Assembly: GCA_937951955.1 (NCBI GenBank)
Contig: CALGAD010000030.1
Location: 1-45,185, forward strand
Length of the DNA: 45,185 nucleotides
Source of the DNA: an uncultured Bacillaceae bacterium
Lineage (GTDB): Bacteria; Bacillota; Bacilli; Bacillales; Caldibacillaceae
Reading direction: 5' to 3'
This document shows, piece after piece, positions 1-8,911 of this stretch. Each line of letters starts with the position of its first letter. Positions within the stretch are counted from its first letter, which is position 1. The translations under genes and the position numbers were made by a program. The notes beneath the pieces are model-generated. The model had not been told where the DNA came from and ran no database searches. It saw only the letters and a list, made by a program, of their open reading frames with translations.

Positions 1-9
1 CAAGATTTA

Positions 10-1230
10 TTAGGGATTTTCTACCGTTTGGCTCCTTTTTAACGCTTCCATTCGATTAAGCGCCTGGTTTAAATCTGCCCAGATATCCTCCCAGTGCTCA
101 AGACCGACGGATAGTCGTATCAACTGGTCACTGATTCCCATAGCTTCCCGTTCTTCCTTAGGGATGTTTGCATGGGTCATCGTCGCGGGATGTTCGATTA
201 ATGAATCGACATCACCGAGACTGACAGCCAACCGGATAACGGACAGATTGTTCAAAAACAATTGCGCATCTTCTTTTGTTCCTTTGATTTCAAAGGAAAT
301 CATCCCGCCCCCGCGTTTCATTTGTTTCTTTAAAACGGAGGATTGCCCGCTGTTCGGATCACCCGGATAATAAACATTAGCGACCATGTTATGATTTTTC
401 AGTTTCGTAAATATTTTTTCAGCATTATCGCAATGCCGTTCCATTCGTACTGCCAGGGTTTTCATACCACGCAGGAGTAACCAGGCATTAAAAGGTGACA
501 GGACTCCCCCGATGTCTTTTAACGTACTTAGTTTTAGTTGATTGATAAATTTTTCTTTTCCAACGACTAAGCCGGCTATGACGTCCCCGTGACCACCAAT
601 GTATTTCGTTGCACTATGTATAACGACATCCGCTCCTAACTCTAGTGGCCGTTGTAAGTAAGGGGTGGAAAACGTATTATCGACGATAACAGGAATATCG
701 TATTCTTTTGCCACTTCAGCAACCATCTGAATATCGATTAATTTCATCGTCGGATTGATGGGTGTTTCAATAAAGATACAGGCAGTTTCCGGTCGTATTA
801 AAGATTTGATTTCCTCTTTTGATTCCATTGCAGAATAATCGGTAAGAATATCGTATTTTTCTTTTAACATGCTGAGCAGGCTGTACGATCCCCCATATAC
901 TCCAGCTGTGGCAATGATATGATCATGTGCCTTTGTTAAGCTTATTAATACGGAAGCAATAGCTGCCATTCCCGAACTAAAAGCAATTCCCCGTTCTCCT
1001 CCTTCAAGAGCAGCAATCCTTTCTTCTAAAACTCTGACCGTAGGATTCCCTAACCGTGTATATATGTAGCCTTCCTCTTCTCCACTAAACCGACGTTCCC
1101 CCTGTTCTGCTGAATCGAAGGAAAATGTTGCTGTTTGGAATATCGGTGTGGACAGGCTTCCATTCAACTCTTCGGGACTGTAGCCCGTGTGGATGGCACT
1201 TGTCTCAAAATGTTTATATCGGGACATCAT
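10..1230 (-). CDS. mdeA: Methionine gamma-lyase (PLP-dependent Cys/Met metabolism enzyme)
   Basis: This 406-residue protein belongs to the cystathionine gamma-synthase/lyase superfamily. It matches methionine gamma-lyases over its whole length and should cleave methionine to methanethiol, ammonia and 2-oxobutyrate. The PLP lysine lies in SATKYIGGHGD; the cofactor region YIYTRLGNPT and the segment NTFSTPYLQRPLELGAD are conserved. The cysteine that follows YG in classical methionine gamma-lyases (YGCT) is replaced here (YGGS), so related activities such as cystathionine or homocysteine lyase remain possible. The start is one of two adjacent ATG codons; AAAGGAGG ends just before them and favours the second (1227). 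The 2-oxobutyrate product can become propionyl-CoA, which links it loosely to the methylcitrate operon further along. It is divergent from the broken PTS gene. Confidence 0.85.
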   Translation of the reverse strand: MMSRYKHFETSAIHTGYSPEELNGSLSTPIFQTATFSFDSAEQGERRFSGEEEGYIYTRLGNPTVRVLEERIAALEGGERGIAFSSGMAAIASVLISLTKAHDHIIATAGVYGGSYSLLSMLKEKYDILTDYSAMESKEEIKSLIRPETACIFIETPINPTMKLIDIQMVAEVAKEYDIPVIVDNTFSTPYLQRPLELGADVVIHSATKYIGGHGDVIAGLVVGKEKFINQLKLSTLKDIGGVLSPFNAWLLLRGMKTLAVRMERHCDNAEKIFTKLKNHNMVANVYYPGDPNSGQSSVLKKQMKRGGGMISFEIKGTKEDAQLFLNNLSVIRLAVSLGDVDSLIEHPATMTHANIPKEEREAMGISDQLIRLSVGLEHWEDIWADLNQALNRMEALKRSQTVENP

Positions 1231-1571
1231 ATGACCTCCTTTAATTTTTTGGAAGTATATATGAATCTTTTTTATCCGTTCTAAAATTAATCGATCATGA
1301 TGAAATCAAGTATTTTACAGTGCATGTTTTCGTTTATTTATGTACACATTATTGGAAGCGGTTACTTTATTCGCTAAATGAAGTGAGTAAATCCTTTGTG
1401 GAACTTGAAAAAAACATTTGTATGATAGCGGAAACTTTTTAGTCACGAATTTTTCGCTTGCTTATAACTATGAATGCCGTGGTGACAAATGGATTATAAA
1501 TCATAAAATTCAGGGGAATTTAAATGTACATAGTGTGTTCGCAAGATTAGAAAAAAAGGGGTAATTCAATC
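1231..1571. other. Gap between mdeA and PTS pseudogene, with a decayed gene end
   Basis: The stretch must hold the mdeA promoter on the minus strand, but no convincing -35/-10 pair stands out. On the plus strand it carries protein-like sequence in two frames: one open from about 1260 to the TAG at 1440, the other from 1409 to TAA at 1562-1564. They join sensibly at a run of seven A at 1408-1414. It is read as the 3' end of a lost gene that once preceded the PTS gene. Confidence 0.4.
1296..1564 (+). pseudogene. 3' remnant of an unidentified gene, frameshifted at a poly-A run
   Basis: Adding one A to the run at 1408-1414 merges the two open frames. The combined product would read through VELEKKHLYDSGNFLVTNF and end in NVHSVFARLEKKG, with its stop 7 nt before the PTS ATG at 1572. 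That spacing is typical of genes in one operon. I do not recognise the family, and no start codon with a ribosome site is visible, so the 5' part appears deleted. The left limit is arbitrary. The call rests only on frame continuity and protein-like composition. Confidence 0.3.
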
Positions 1572-3152
1572 ATGAGTGAAATCGTCGCAAATCATCAAAA
1601 TGAGCAAAACGAGACCGTATTATCAAAAGTCCTTGAAGTTATTTCTGGAAGTTTTGTTCCGATTCTTGGCGTTTTGGCAGGTTCCGGTTTATTAAAAGCA
1701 ATTTTAGCGATATTAACGATGACGAATTTAATGGATGCTGAAAGCGGGACATATGCTGTTTTAACTGCGGCAGGAAATGCATTGTTCTATTTTTTACCAA
1801 TATTTCTCGGGATCACGATTGCCAATAAACTCGGCGCTAATGGCTTTGTCGGAGGTGCGATTGGAGCCAGTCTTTTAGAACCGAATTTCACGAGTTTAAC
1901 AGGTGCACCGAACTTTTTAGGGTTTGCAATTCAAGTGAATGACTATTCAGCATCTATTTTTCCAATATTCATTGCAATCAGTGTTTATGCTATGCTCCAT
2001 CACTTCTTAAAAAAGATTATCTTTAAAGAAATCCAGATGTTTATCAATCCCCTTCTTTCTTTACTTATAATGGTACCTTTAACTGTACTCGTTTTTGGTC
2101 CCCTAGGGAATTGGATTGGTTCTTTAATTAGTAGTGCCATTTCCTTTTTAATTACGGTCAGTAGTTTGCTTACTGGCGCTTTGGTTGGTGGAGCATAGAC
2201 ATTTTTAACAATTTTGGGCTTACACTGGGCGTTAATTCCATTAGCTATTGTTAATTTATCGAAAGGAAATGATATTATCATTCCGATGGGAGCGCCGGCA
2301 GTCTTTGCCCAGCTTGGAATGGCAGTTGCTCTAATACTCAAAGCGAAAGACAAAGATGTAAAAGGACTTGCTGTTTCGGGAATCATCCCAGGAGCATTAG
2401 CGGGTACAACAGAAATTCTATATTACGGAATCGTGATTCGCTATCGCCGGGTCATTCCTATCATTGCACTGGCAGGAGCAGTTGGCGGTGCGATCAATGG
2501 ATTTTTCGGTGTGGAAATGACGGAGTTCGTATTACCAAGTGTCCTGACGATTCCTGCTTTCTCGCCTATTTTGATCTATCTCATTTCTCTAATCGTGTCT
2601 TTTGCGATTGCCTTTCTACTCATTCTTATTTTTGGTTATGAAAGTTCAAGGAACACAGGTAAAGAAAAAGAGATCAATCCATAATTACTAAAAGTTAAAC
2701 CTGAAAAGGTGTATAGCCCGCTGAAAGGTGAAATTTTCCCACTTTCACAATTTGAAGATCCCCTTTTTGCAACAGAACAGGTCGGTAAGGGGATTGCTGT
2801 AAATCCCGATGTTGGTGAAGTATACGCTCCTAGCGATGGGGAAATCACTTCTCTCTTTCCAACGAATCATGCCATCGGTATTACGACTGAGAGCGGAGCG
2901 GAAATATTAATCTTTATCGGCGTCGATGCGATTCGTTTGAATGGTGAATACTTCACCTCCCATGTGAAACAAGGAGATCGCGTTAATCGCGGGGACTTAT
3001 TGCTTGAATTCGATATGGAAAAAATAAAAGCATTAGGTTATCCCGTCACAACAGCCGTTGTTGTTACGAATTCTGAACAATATCTCGATGTAAAAACTAT
3101 AGCAAAGAATAAAGTTGGGATTCACGATCCTTTATTAAACTTGCTAGTATAA
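1572..3152 (+). pseudogene. Degraded PTS sugar permease, EIIC-EIIA (beta-glucoside/sucrose type)
   Basis: A single reading frame encodes an EIIC membrane domain followed by a glucose-type EIIA domain. TAG at 2196-2198 and TAA at 2682-2684 interrupt it without any frame change. The TAG falls where relatives carry tryptophan (GALVGG-x-W), so a TGG to TAG mutation fits. The usual N-terminal EIIB domain with its phospho-cysteine is absent; the product begins straight at the EIIC start (FVPILGVLAGSGLLKA). In EIIA, the first histidine of the pair is kept (TNHAIGI). The phospho-acceptor histidine, expected as LIHIG, is phenylalanine (LIFIG). The EIIC motif normally read as TEPAIYG is TEILYYG. These losses mean phosphotransfer cannot work as in the family. 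The fragments are 1572-2198, about 2199-2684 and about 2685-3152. The substrate is unknown. Confidence 0.85.
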
Positions 3153-3156
3153 ATTT

Positions 3157-3759
3157 TTAAAAAGGAAATATTGAACTGCGCAGTAACGGTTTTGTAAATT
3201 GCGTTAACAACTTCTCATCGAGAGGTCCGACATATTTCTGTCTGATTACACCATCGGCATCAATAATATAACTTGTAGGTATCGCAAATGCCCCATATTG
3301 CTCACCGATTGTCCCGTCATGATCAAGGGGGATGGGAAACGTTAGTTCATGCTCTTTTACAAATTCTTCCACAGCGTCAATACCATTATCTTCACTCGTT
3401 AAATTAACAGCAATGACAACGATAGCTTGATCTTTATTGTTCTCATAAAAAGCTTGTAAGTGAGGCATTTCTTCAACACAAGGTGGGCACCAGGTAGCCC
3501 AAAAATTCAGAACGACAATTTTACCTTGATAATCGGATAATCTCATGGTTTCACCAGATAATGTCTCGAGTTGAAAATCAGGAGCTACATCTCCTTCTTT
3601 CAATTCATCTGCATCATGCCAGACAATTTTATCACTTGATTCAAATACTGTTTTTATTGAATGCTCAATTATTTTCGAGCTGATAAAAACCCCCAGGGCG
3701 ATGATTGATATACAAATAATAATTACAGAAGTTACAATAAAGATAATTTTTTTGAACAA
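3157..3759 (-). CDS. Membrane-anchored thiol-disulfide oxidoreductase (ResA/TlpA family)
   Basis: A 200-residue protein with an N-terminal membrane segment (about residues 5-27) and an extracellular thioredoxin fold. The redox motif WCPPC has Cys91 and Cys94, and a cis-proline follows in AIPTSY. The AhpC/TSA-Redoxin pattern (EGDVAPDF, VVLNFWATWC) is typical of ResA/StoA/TlpA proteins, which reduce disulfides in cytochrome c maturation or spore-envelope proteins outside the membrane. It stands alone, without res or ccd genes, so its client is unknown. Translation starts at TTG (3757-3759) after GAAGGGA; no ATG lies near. The 3' end is 4 nt from the convergent PTS pseudogene and no terminator separates them. 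Confidence 0.85.
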   Translation of the reverse strand: MFKKIIFIVTSVIIICISIIALGVFISSKIIEHSIKTVFESSDKIVWHDADELKEGDVAPDFQLETLSGETMRLSDYQGKIVVLNFWATWCPPCVEEMPHLQAFYENNKDQAIVVIAVNLTSEDNGIDAVEEFVKEHELTFPIPLDHDGTIGEQYGAFAIPTSYIIDADGVIRQKYVGPLDEKLLTQFTKPLLRSSIFPF

Positions 3760-4505
3760 TTCCCTTCACCCTTATGTCCGTACAGTTAAACCCATCATTC
3801 TTTCAGTGATCTCTGTTAGATGAAATCATGATCGCTTATTCTTTTTGTTAATTTGATTATATTTTTAATTTTCGCAAACTTCAAGGTAATTATCAATATT
3901 TTTCCATCATTGAGTTTACTGCACTCTGTATAAGTGCACTTTTATCATGATACAGATTTGTAATCAACTTGATACCATCTTATGAAAACAAAAAACACAT
4001 ATTCCCCCTCCGTTCGTCGTTGAGGGGGAATTTCTTTTCTAAGTCTATCTTAACGATGAACCAATAACTCACACATATTTAATTGACTGTCTCGAGATTT
4101 CATGGCTTTCATTAGACATAGCCGATTTCATTCTGCCTAATGGCGGGTTTAGTAAGCTATATAATACCTTTCAATTAAAGTAACTATCCCTTTCGCTATT
4201 TTTCAAAAGTGATTAAAAATTTAGTAGTTTATAGAAATGTTATCGAAAAAAAACATAACCGTATTATTTTTTCCGAATGGTAATATTCGTAAGAAAAGAG
4301 TAACGGAATTTTAATAGCAAGCGATCATGCAAAAAGGTATACTTACATTTGGATGAGGTAGGTTTAACATGATACGTAAAAATAGTGTAGAATAATATTT
4401 GGACAACCCCCAAATAAGATTGACATTCTATTCATTCTCAATCATTGCTTGCATCATGGTTTTCATATTATGAAGACCTATTTTTAATTGTCAGGAGGTT
4501 TTCCA
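3760..4505. other. Long gap with an orphan terminator and no clear gene
   Basis: There are 746 bases between the divergent ResA-like and acyltransferase genes. It holds a strong hairpin at 4002-4040 (listed separately) that serves neither flanking gene. A short hairpin with arms TGCACT/AGTGCA lies near 3931-3949. A minus-strand frame open from 4170 to TGA at 4069-4071 is only 33 codons. TTGACA near 4421 could be a -35 for the acyltransferase, but no good -10 follows. Nothing else can be supported. Confidence 0.4.
4002..4040. terminator. Orphan intrinsic terminator
   Basis: A perfect 9-bp stem, TTCCCCCTC (4002-4010) with GAGGGGGAA (4022-4030), is followed by TTTCTTTT on the plus strand. On the minus strand a T run (GTTTTTTG) follows after a few bases. 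Neither flanking gene is transcribed towards it at short range, so it may end a small RNA or a vanished gene. Confidence 0.65.
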
Positions 4506-5534
4506 ATGACACAACGGGATTACTACTTTGATAATGGAAAATTCCTGTTAATTTTCCTGGTCGTATTCGGTCATTTTATCCGCTCATTTGTCGATGATAG
4601 TATTTTCATACGGGCTTTATATAATACGATTTATACATTTCACATGCCGGCTTTTATTCTAATTTCCGGTTACTTTGCTACACCCGAATTGAACAAAGGA
4701 AAACTATTAAAATTAATAAAAAAATTACTAGTTCCATATGTGATCTTTCAGACGATTTACATCCTTTTTTATCATATCTTACTGGGGGAACCGCTCGATT
4801 TTAATTACTTATATCCGGAATGGTCTTTGTGGTTTTTACTCAGTTTATTTTCTTGGCAGTTGCTATTGTTTATTTTCGCACGGTTGAAAAAATTCGTCGC
4901 TCTTTCCGTTGCTATTATTTTAGGAATTTTAATCGGACACTTACAATTTCCGGGGGGATTTCTAAGTTTATCCCGAACCATTGTATTCTTTCCATTTTTC
5001 CTCTTGGGCTATTATATGAAGCGTGAACATTTCACGTTGCTGCGTTCCAAAAAAATGATTTTCCCTGCAGTGAACATTATCTTGCTCACGTTCATCCTCT
5101 TTTATACGAATACAAATTTTGATTTCCACTGGTTATTTGGATCGAAATTGTATAGTGAAATGGAAACTGTCTTAAGCAGTCCATCGTTACAAAGAGTCGT
5201 TATTTACTTGCTTTCCATTCTTATGGTTGGCTGTTTCTTTGTCTTCGTGCCCGAGAAAAAATACCGATTTACATTTGTTGGTAGATACACCCTTTACGTG
5301 TATTTATTACACGGGTTTTTTATCCGTCTATTCCGCGCCATTCCCTGGCCGGAATGGATCGTGCACGAGTACTTTGTCTGGGGTGCCATGGTTCTTTCCT
5401 TGCTACTCATTTTCATATTATCCCATAAATACACCCGGGCACTTACCCAACCGATTATAGAAGGTAAATGGACGCAAATGAAACAAATGTTAAGACAGTT
5501 ATTGGAACATCGTAAACATTTACACGCCAAATAA
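4506..5534 (+). CDS. Membrane acyltransferase, acyltransferase-3 family
   Basis: A 342-residue polytopic protein with about ten hydrophobic helices. It begins with the family pattern of an invariant histidine after the first helix (VFGHF) and a second motif, FHMPAFILISGYF, typical of acyltransferase-3/OafA/NodX-like enzymes. These transfer acetyl or other acyl groups to sugars of surface polysaccharides or to wall polymers. The acceptor cannot be deduced. The ATG at 4506 follows AGGAGG at 4493-4498. The TTG at 4488 would put that ribosome site inside the gene, so it is rejected. It is monocistronic, ended by a strong terminator, and faces the parvulin gene. Confidence 0.82.
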   Translation: MTQRDYYFDNGKFLLIFLVVFGHFIRSFVDDSIFIRALYNTIYTFHMPAFILISGYFATPELNKGKLLKLIKKLLVPYVIFQTIYILFYHILLGEPLDFNYLYPEWSLWFLLSLFSWQLLLFIFARLKKFVALSVAIILGILIGHLQFPGGFLSLSRTIVFFPFFLLGYYMKREHFTLLRSKKMIFPAVNIILLTFILFYTNTNFDFHWLFGSKLYSEMETVLSSPSLQRVVIYLLSILMVGCFFVFVPEKKYRFTFVGRYTLYVYLLHGFFIRLFRAIPWPEWIVHEYFVWGAMVLSLLLIFILSHKYTRALTQPIIEGKWTQMKQMLRQLLEHRKHLHAK

Positions 5535-5574
5535 CAGAACCCCTTCCATACCATGGAAGGGGTTCTGTTTTCAT
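5535..5574. terminator. Terminator after the acyltransferase gene
   Basis: A perfect 15-bp stem (5535-5549 with 5553-5567, arms CAGAACCCCTTCCAT and its complement), a 3-base loop and TTTTC on the plus strand. It may also serve the convergent foldase gene. Confidence 0.93.
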
Positions 5575-5621
5575 TAAAAATATTATATTGGAGGAATCTG
5601 TTCTTTTTGGAATTGTATCAG

Positions 5622-6578
5622 TTATTCCTCACTATCTTCTGATGTTTCATCTTCCGTATTGTCTCCAGACGTCTCATCATTATCTCGATTTAACGGTGAA
5701 TCTTTCGATAGTTTGTTTTCAACTTTATATTCTTCCATTTTTTCTTGTAGCCATTCTTGATATTCGGCATCCTTCTTTTCATCAAGTAAAATTTGCTTGA
5801 TTTCCTCTTTTGAATTGTCAAAATTGGCTTCTTCTGCAGGTTTGTAATCAGTCTTTTTAATCACGTGGAAGCCATATTGGGTTTCAACCGGTGCACTGAT
5901 CTCATTAATCTCGAGTGCAAAGACAGCATCTTCAAATTCTTTAACCATTTCTCCCCGGCCGAAATAACCAAGTTCGCCACCGTTATCCTTAGTTTGATTA
6001 TCAATTGAATATTCTGCAGCCAGCTCTGCGAAATCTTCGCCATTGTTTAGCTTGTTGATAACCTCAAAAGCAGTTTCTTTATCTTCGACCAGGATATGGC
6101 TGGCTTCCACCTGTTCTTCAACTTTAAATTGATCTTTATTTTCTTCGAAGTATTCTTTCATTTCTTCTTCAGTAATTTCAATGCGTTCTTCTAAAATTTT
6201 GTCCAGCAAGATGGAACGTTTAACATCTTCTTTAAAATCTTCAACTTTGAAACCGCTCATCTCGATTAAGGAAGTAAAGTTTTGTTCGCCACCGTAAAGG
6301 CCATAATATTGTTCCATTTCCTCTTCAAGTTCTTCATTGGATACTTTGATTCCTTGTTTTTCAGCATCGAGTTCAATAAGCTTATTGACAATCAGCTGGT
6401 TAAGAACATTTTCTCCATATAAATTAATTAGCTCTTCTGTCAATTCATCTTTCGTTATTTTTTCATCGCCGACCATTGCTACAGCTTCATTATTATTTAC
6501 TGCAAAATAGATAACTAATGCTACTACAAGGACTGCGCCGAGGCCAGCGATCCACATGATCCACTTTTTGTTATTCAT
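5622..6578 (-). CDS. prsA: Membrane-anchored parvulin-type foldase (PrsA/SurA family)
   Basis: A 318-residue extracytoplasmic peptidyl-prolyl isomerase/chaperone that should assist folding of secreted proteins at the outer membrane face. Residues 6-27 form one membrane helix. A SurA-like N-domain follows (about 34-150), then a parvulin domain (about 155-248) with EASHILV, GGELGYFGRGEMV, FEDAVFAL and YGFHVIKKTD. The acidic tail is rich in Glu, Asp and Ser. Bacillus PrsA is a lipoprotein, but no cysteine lies at the end of this signal segment, so this copy is probably held by an uncleaved helix and may be an accessory paralogue. AAGGAGAG precedes ATG at 6576-6578. It is monocistronic. Confidence 0.85.
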   Translation of the reverse strand: MNNKKWIMWIAGLGAVLVVALVIYFAVNNNEAVAMVGDEKITKDELTEELINLYGENVLNQLIVNKLIELDAEKQGIKVSNEELEEEMEQYYGLYGGEQNFTSLIEMSGFKVEDFKEDVKRSILLDKILEERIEITEEEMKEYFEENKDQFKVEEQVEASHILVEDKETAFEVINKLNNGEDFAELAAEYSIDNQTKDNGGELGYFGRGEMVKEFEDAVFALEINEISAPVETQYGFHVIKKTDYKPAEEANFDNSKEEIKQILLDEKKDAEYQEWLQEKMEEYKVENKLSKDSPLNRDNDETSGDNTEDETSEDSEE

Positions 6579-6910
6579 TGTTACTCTCCTTTAATCAATA
6601 ATAATGTAAAACTTAAAAATTTGTCTCCGAAATTCCATAACTTTGCCCAGCTTAGAGCCTGTCCAGATTATGTATGAGTTGCTGCTGAAAAGAAAGACAT
6701 CTTGGGGAATCCAGGATCGGAACAGCAAAACATTACTTTTTCCGGGTCTTCGGAGTTGGAAAATACAGTATTTACTATATCATGAATTTTTACCTAATGA
6801 AAGTCAATCAACTAAACTTTCCCAACACTTTTCCCGGCACTCATTATTAAAAAAAGTATCATTCCGTCATAACTTCACGGAATGATACTTCGATATATTT
6901 GTTGTGTTCG
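6579..6910. other. Gap between foldase and GH3 pseudogene
   Basis: 332 bases holding the GH3 terminator (6849-6890) and the upstream region of the foldase gene. A plus-strand open frame at 6643-6885 runs into the terminator hairpin and has no ribosome site, so I do not call it. Nothing else is recognised. Confidence 0.4.
6849..6890 (-). terminator. Terminator after the GH3 pseudogene
   Basis: 14-bp arms AAGTATCATTCCGT (6854-6867) and its complement (6877-6890), followed on the minus strand by a run of seven T. Confidence 0.93.
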
Positions 6911-8672
6911 TTAAATGTGGGTGTCAATGAAGCCGCAATAGGCATCAACAGGACTTTTTCCTTTAAATTCAGATTTACCCATTATTTTGTCCACGAGGAC
7001 TTCTAATGTTTGTTTTCTACTATCATAGGCATTTATATAAGTTTTTACTTGAGGTACGTCCGCCAGGTGGAACGGATTCTGTACCGAGACAAAAATGGTC
7101 GGTACTTCATGGACATAAAATGGAATGTCAGGTGTTCCCTTACTTGCCGGCCACATCGGTCTCTGTACCGTGTTACCCTGATTGACATTGGCGACATTAA
7201 TAATCAAGTCATAGTTATCGGTTAGTGCAGCAATTGGCTGTTTTTGCGCATATTTATTGCGGATTGCTGCTTCTCTTTCTTCCGGTGGAAGTTTTAAAAC
7301 CCGTTCTTCTGTCGACTCCCAAATGGAGACTTCAAATCCTTTTTCTTCTAAAATGCTCTTTAAAATCTCTACCGCATCTTCTTTACTGCCGATCATGGCG
7401 CCAAAACCGCCCTGAAAACCTTTCACACCAACGAGAAGAACCCGCTTATATTTCTCAGGTATAACCGGCCAAATAGTTTGTTTATCCTTTACTAAAGTAA
7501 TCGCTTCATCGGTAATCTCTTTAAACAATGCTTTGTTTTCGGGTAAACCGATTTGGGCCATTGCTTCTTCTTTCGGCATCAATAATTCAGTTCCTGGCTT
7601 TTGTGAAGTCCTAGCATTGCTTTTAATCCTAATGTTCTTTCTAAAGCTTCTTGCAGGCGCTCTTCAGAAAGGATTCCTTCTTTATAACCGTTCAACATAT
7701 ATTCAAAATCTTCATCCGGATCATTGAAGAACAGAAAGAGATCGCAACCTGCTTCAATGGCTGTAGGAAGAATTTTACTTCTCTTCATGGCACCAGTCAT
7801 GCCGACCATATGGCTTGCATCGGTAATAATGACCCCGTTAAACCCGAGTTGACCGCGTAATAAGTCTGTGAGCAATTCTTTCGATAATGATGCGGGTAAT
7901 AAATCCTCATCCTTTTTGTTCGGATTGAAGTATTTTTCGTATGCCGGCAGATGGATATGTCCGGCCATAATTGCCGGTAAATCAGCTTCGATAAGTCCTT
8001 TATACACATAACCGAATGTTTTATCCCATTCCTCACGGGAAAGATGATTCACACTGAAGGATAAATGGTGATCCCGCTCATCGACACCATCTCCCGGGAA
8101 GTGTTTCGCTGTGGGAGCAATATTGCTTTCGCGAATTCCTCTCATGTAAGCCAGGCTCATGCGTAAAACTAATTCTGGATCGGCACCCCAAGCACGGCTG
8201 GAAATTATTGGGTTCCGCCAGTTATAAGTAATATCAACAATTGGAGCAAAACTCATATTACAACCAATAGCAGCTGCTTCTACACCGGAAACCCGACCCA
8301 TTTCGTAAGCATATTTTTCATTGTTTGTCGCTCCGATTTTTACCTCGTAACCTACTTCCGTTCCATCTGTACAGGCGCCATTCCACCTGCTTCTGTATTG
8401 GCAGCGATTAAAAGAGGAATTTTGCTATTTTCTTGCAAAATTTTATTTTGATCATATACTTCTGATGCGGTTCCGGGATTGTACCGAACACCAGCGATGT
8501 GATAGTTTTTCAGTACACTTTTCAAATAATCTTCGGTCCGGCTTGCTCCCATGTTAAAGAACAGCTGACCTATTTTTTCTTCCAGTGTCATCGTTGCAAT
8601 CGTATCTTCGACCCATTTTACATCCTCATCGGATAAATAGAATGGACGTGCTTTTAAATCTACTCTCGTCAT
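6911..8672 (-). pseudogene. Glycoside hydrolase family 3 beta-N-acetylhexosaminidase, two frameshifts
   Basis: Three fragments, 8672-8352, about 8351-7579 and about 7582-6911, together encode about 587 residues of a NagZ/Nag3-type GH3 enzyme. Such enzymes release N-acetylglucosamine from wall muropeptides or chitobiose. The first break is near 8381-8385: restoring one base after NTEAGG regains the family sequence NGACTDGTEVGYE. The second is at 7579-7582 (LNY stop overlapping LMPKEEA), again one base short. Active-site parts survive: the His/Asp region KHFPGDGVDERDHH and the presumed nucleophile Asp in GVIITDAS. The ATG at 8672 follows GAGGGGAG; the longer frame upstream lacks a ribosome site. 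The size resembles GH3 enzymes that can act by phosphorolysis, so hydrolase or phosphorylase is open. It is a recent pseudogene unless the breaks are sequencing errors. Confidence 0.85.
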
Positions 8673-8772
8673 TCTAGCTACTCCCCTCAATAAATTATGT
8701 ACAGTTAAGCCTTTACATTTTTTAGTATGCCCTTTCAAAAAAAGATTCATGAATCTTTTACGAATGCCATAC

Positions 8773-8805
8773 TAGTATACTACAATTTTTTAGTAAATTT
8801 ATCAA
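8773..8805 (-). promoter_or_regulatory. Promoter of the GH3 gene with overlapping palindrome
   Basis: On the minus strand TTGATA (8805-8800) and TAGTAT (8782-8777) are 17 bp apart, a good sigma-A arrangement about 105 bp upstream of ATG 8672. The -10 lies inside the perfect palindrome TAGTATACTA (8773-8782), a plausible repressor site for an amino-sugar regulator. Confidence 0.55.
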
Positions 8806-8863
8806 CAATTTCCTGGATGTTCCATTATTAAAAAAGTTGAAAAATATCGGTTTTTTTCCTATA

Positions 8864-8888
8864 CAAAAAGAACTCCAGACCGGAGTTC
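8864..8888 (-). terminator. Terminator after the NlpC/P60 gene
   Basis: Stem GAACTCC (8870-8876) with GGAGTTC (8882-8888), then TTTTTG on the minus strand. Confidence 0.88.
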
Positions 8889-8911
8889 ATGACCAAAAGG
8901 TTCTTGCTCGT

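Noticed and set aside
1353..1366. cre-like sequence TGGAAGCGGTTACT upstream of the PTS gene
   Set aside because: It lies in what reads as the coding remnant (W-K-R-L-L) and not at a visible promoter, so the resemblance may be chance.
4069..4170. Minus-strand coding remnant ahead of the orphan terminator
   Set aside because: Only 33 codons open, no start signal and no family recognised; the length is within chance expectation.
4488..4505. Upstream TTG start for the acyltransferase
   Set aside because: The AGGAGG site lies inside this extension and fits ATG 4506.
6643..6885. 80-codon plus-strand open frame in the gap after the foldase gene
   Set aside because: No ribosome site, and its last codons are the arms of the GH3 terminator hairpin.
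7579..7582. Overlapping stop/start between GH3 fragments read as translational coupling of two genes
   Set aside because: The joined sequence matches one continuous GH3 protein, and a second break exists upstream, so a frameshift is the simpler reading.
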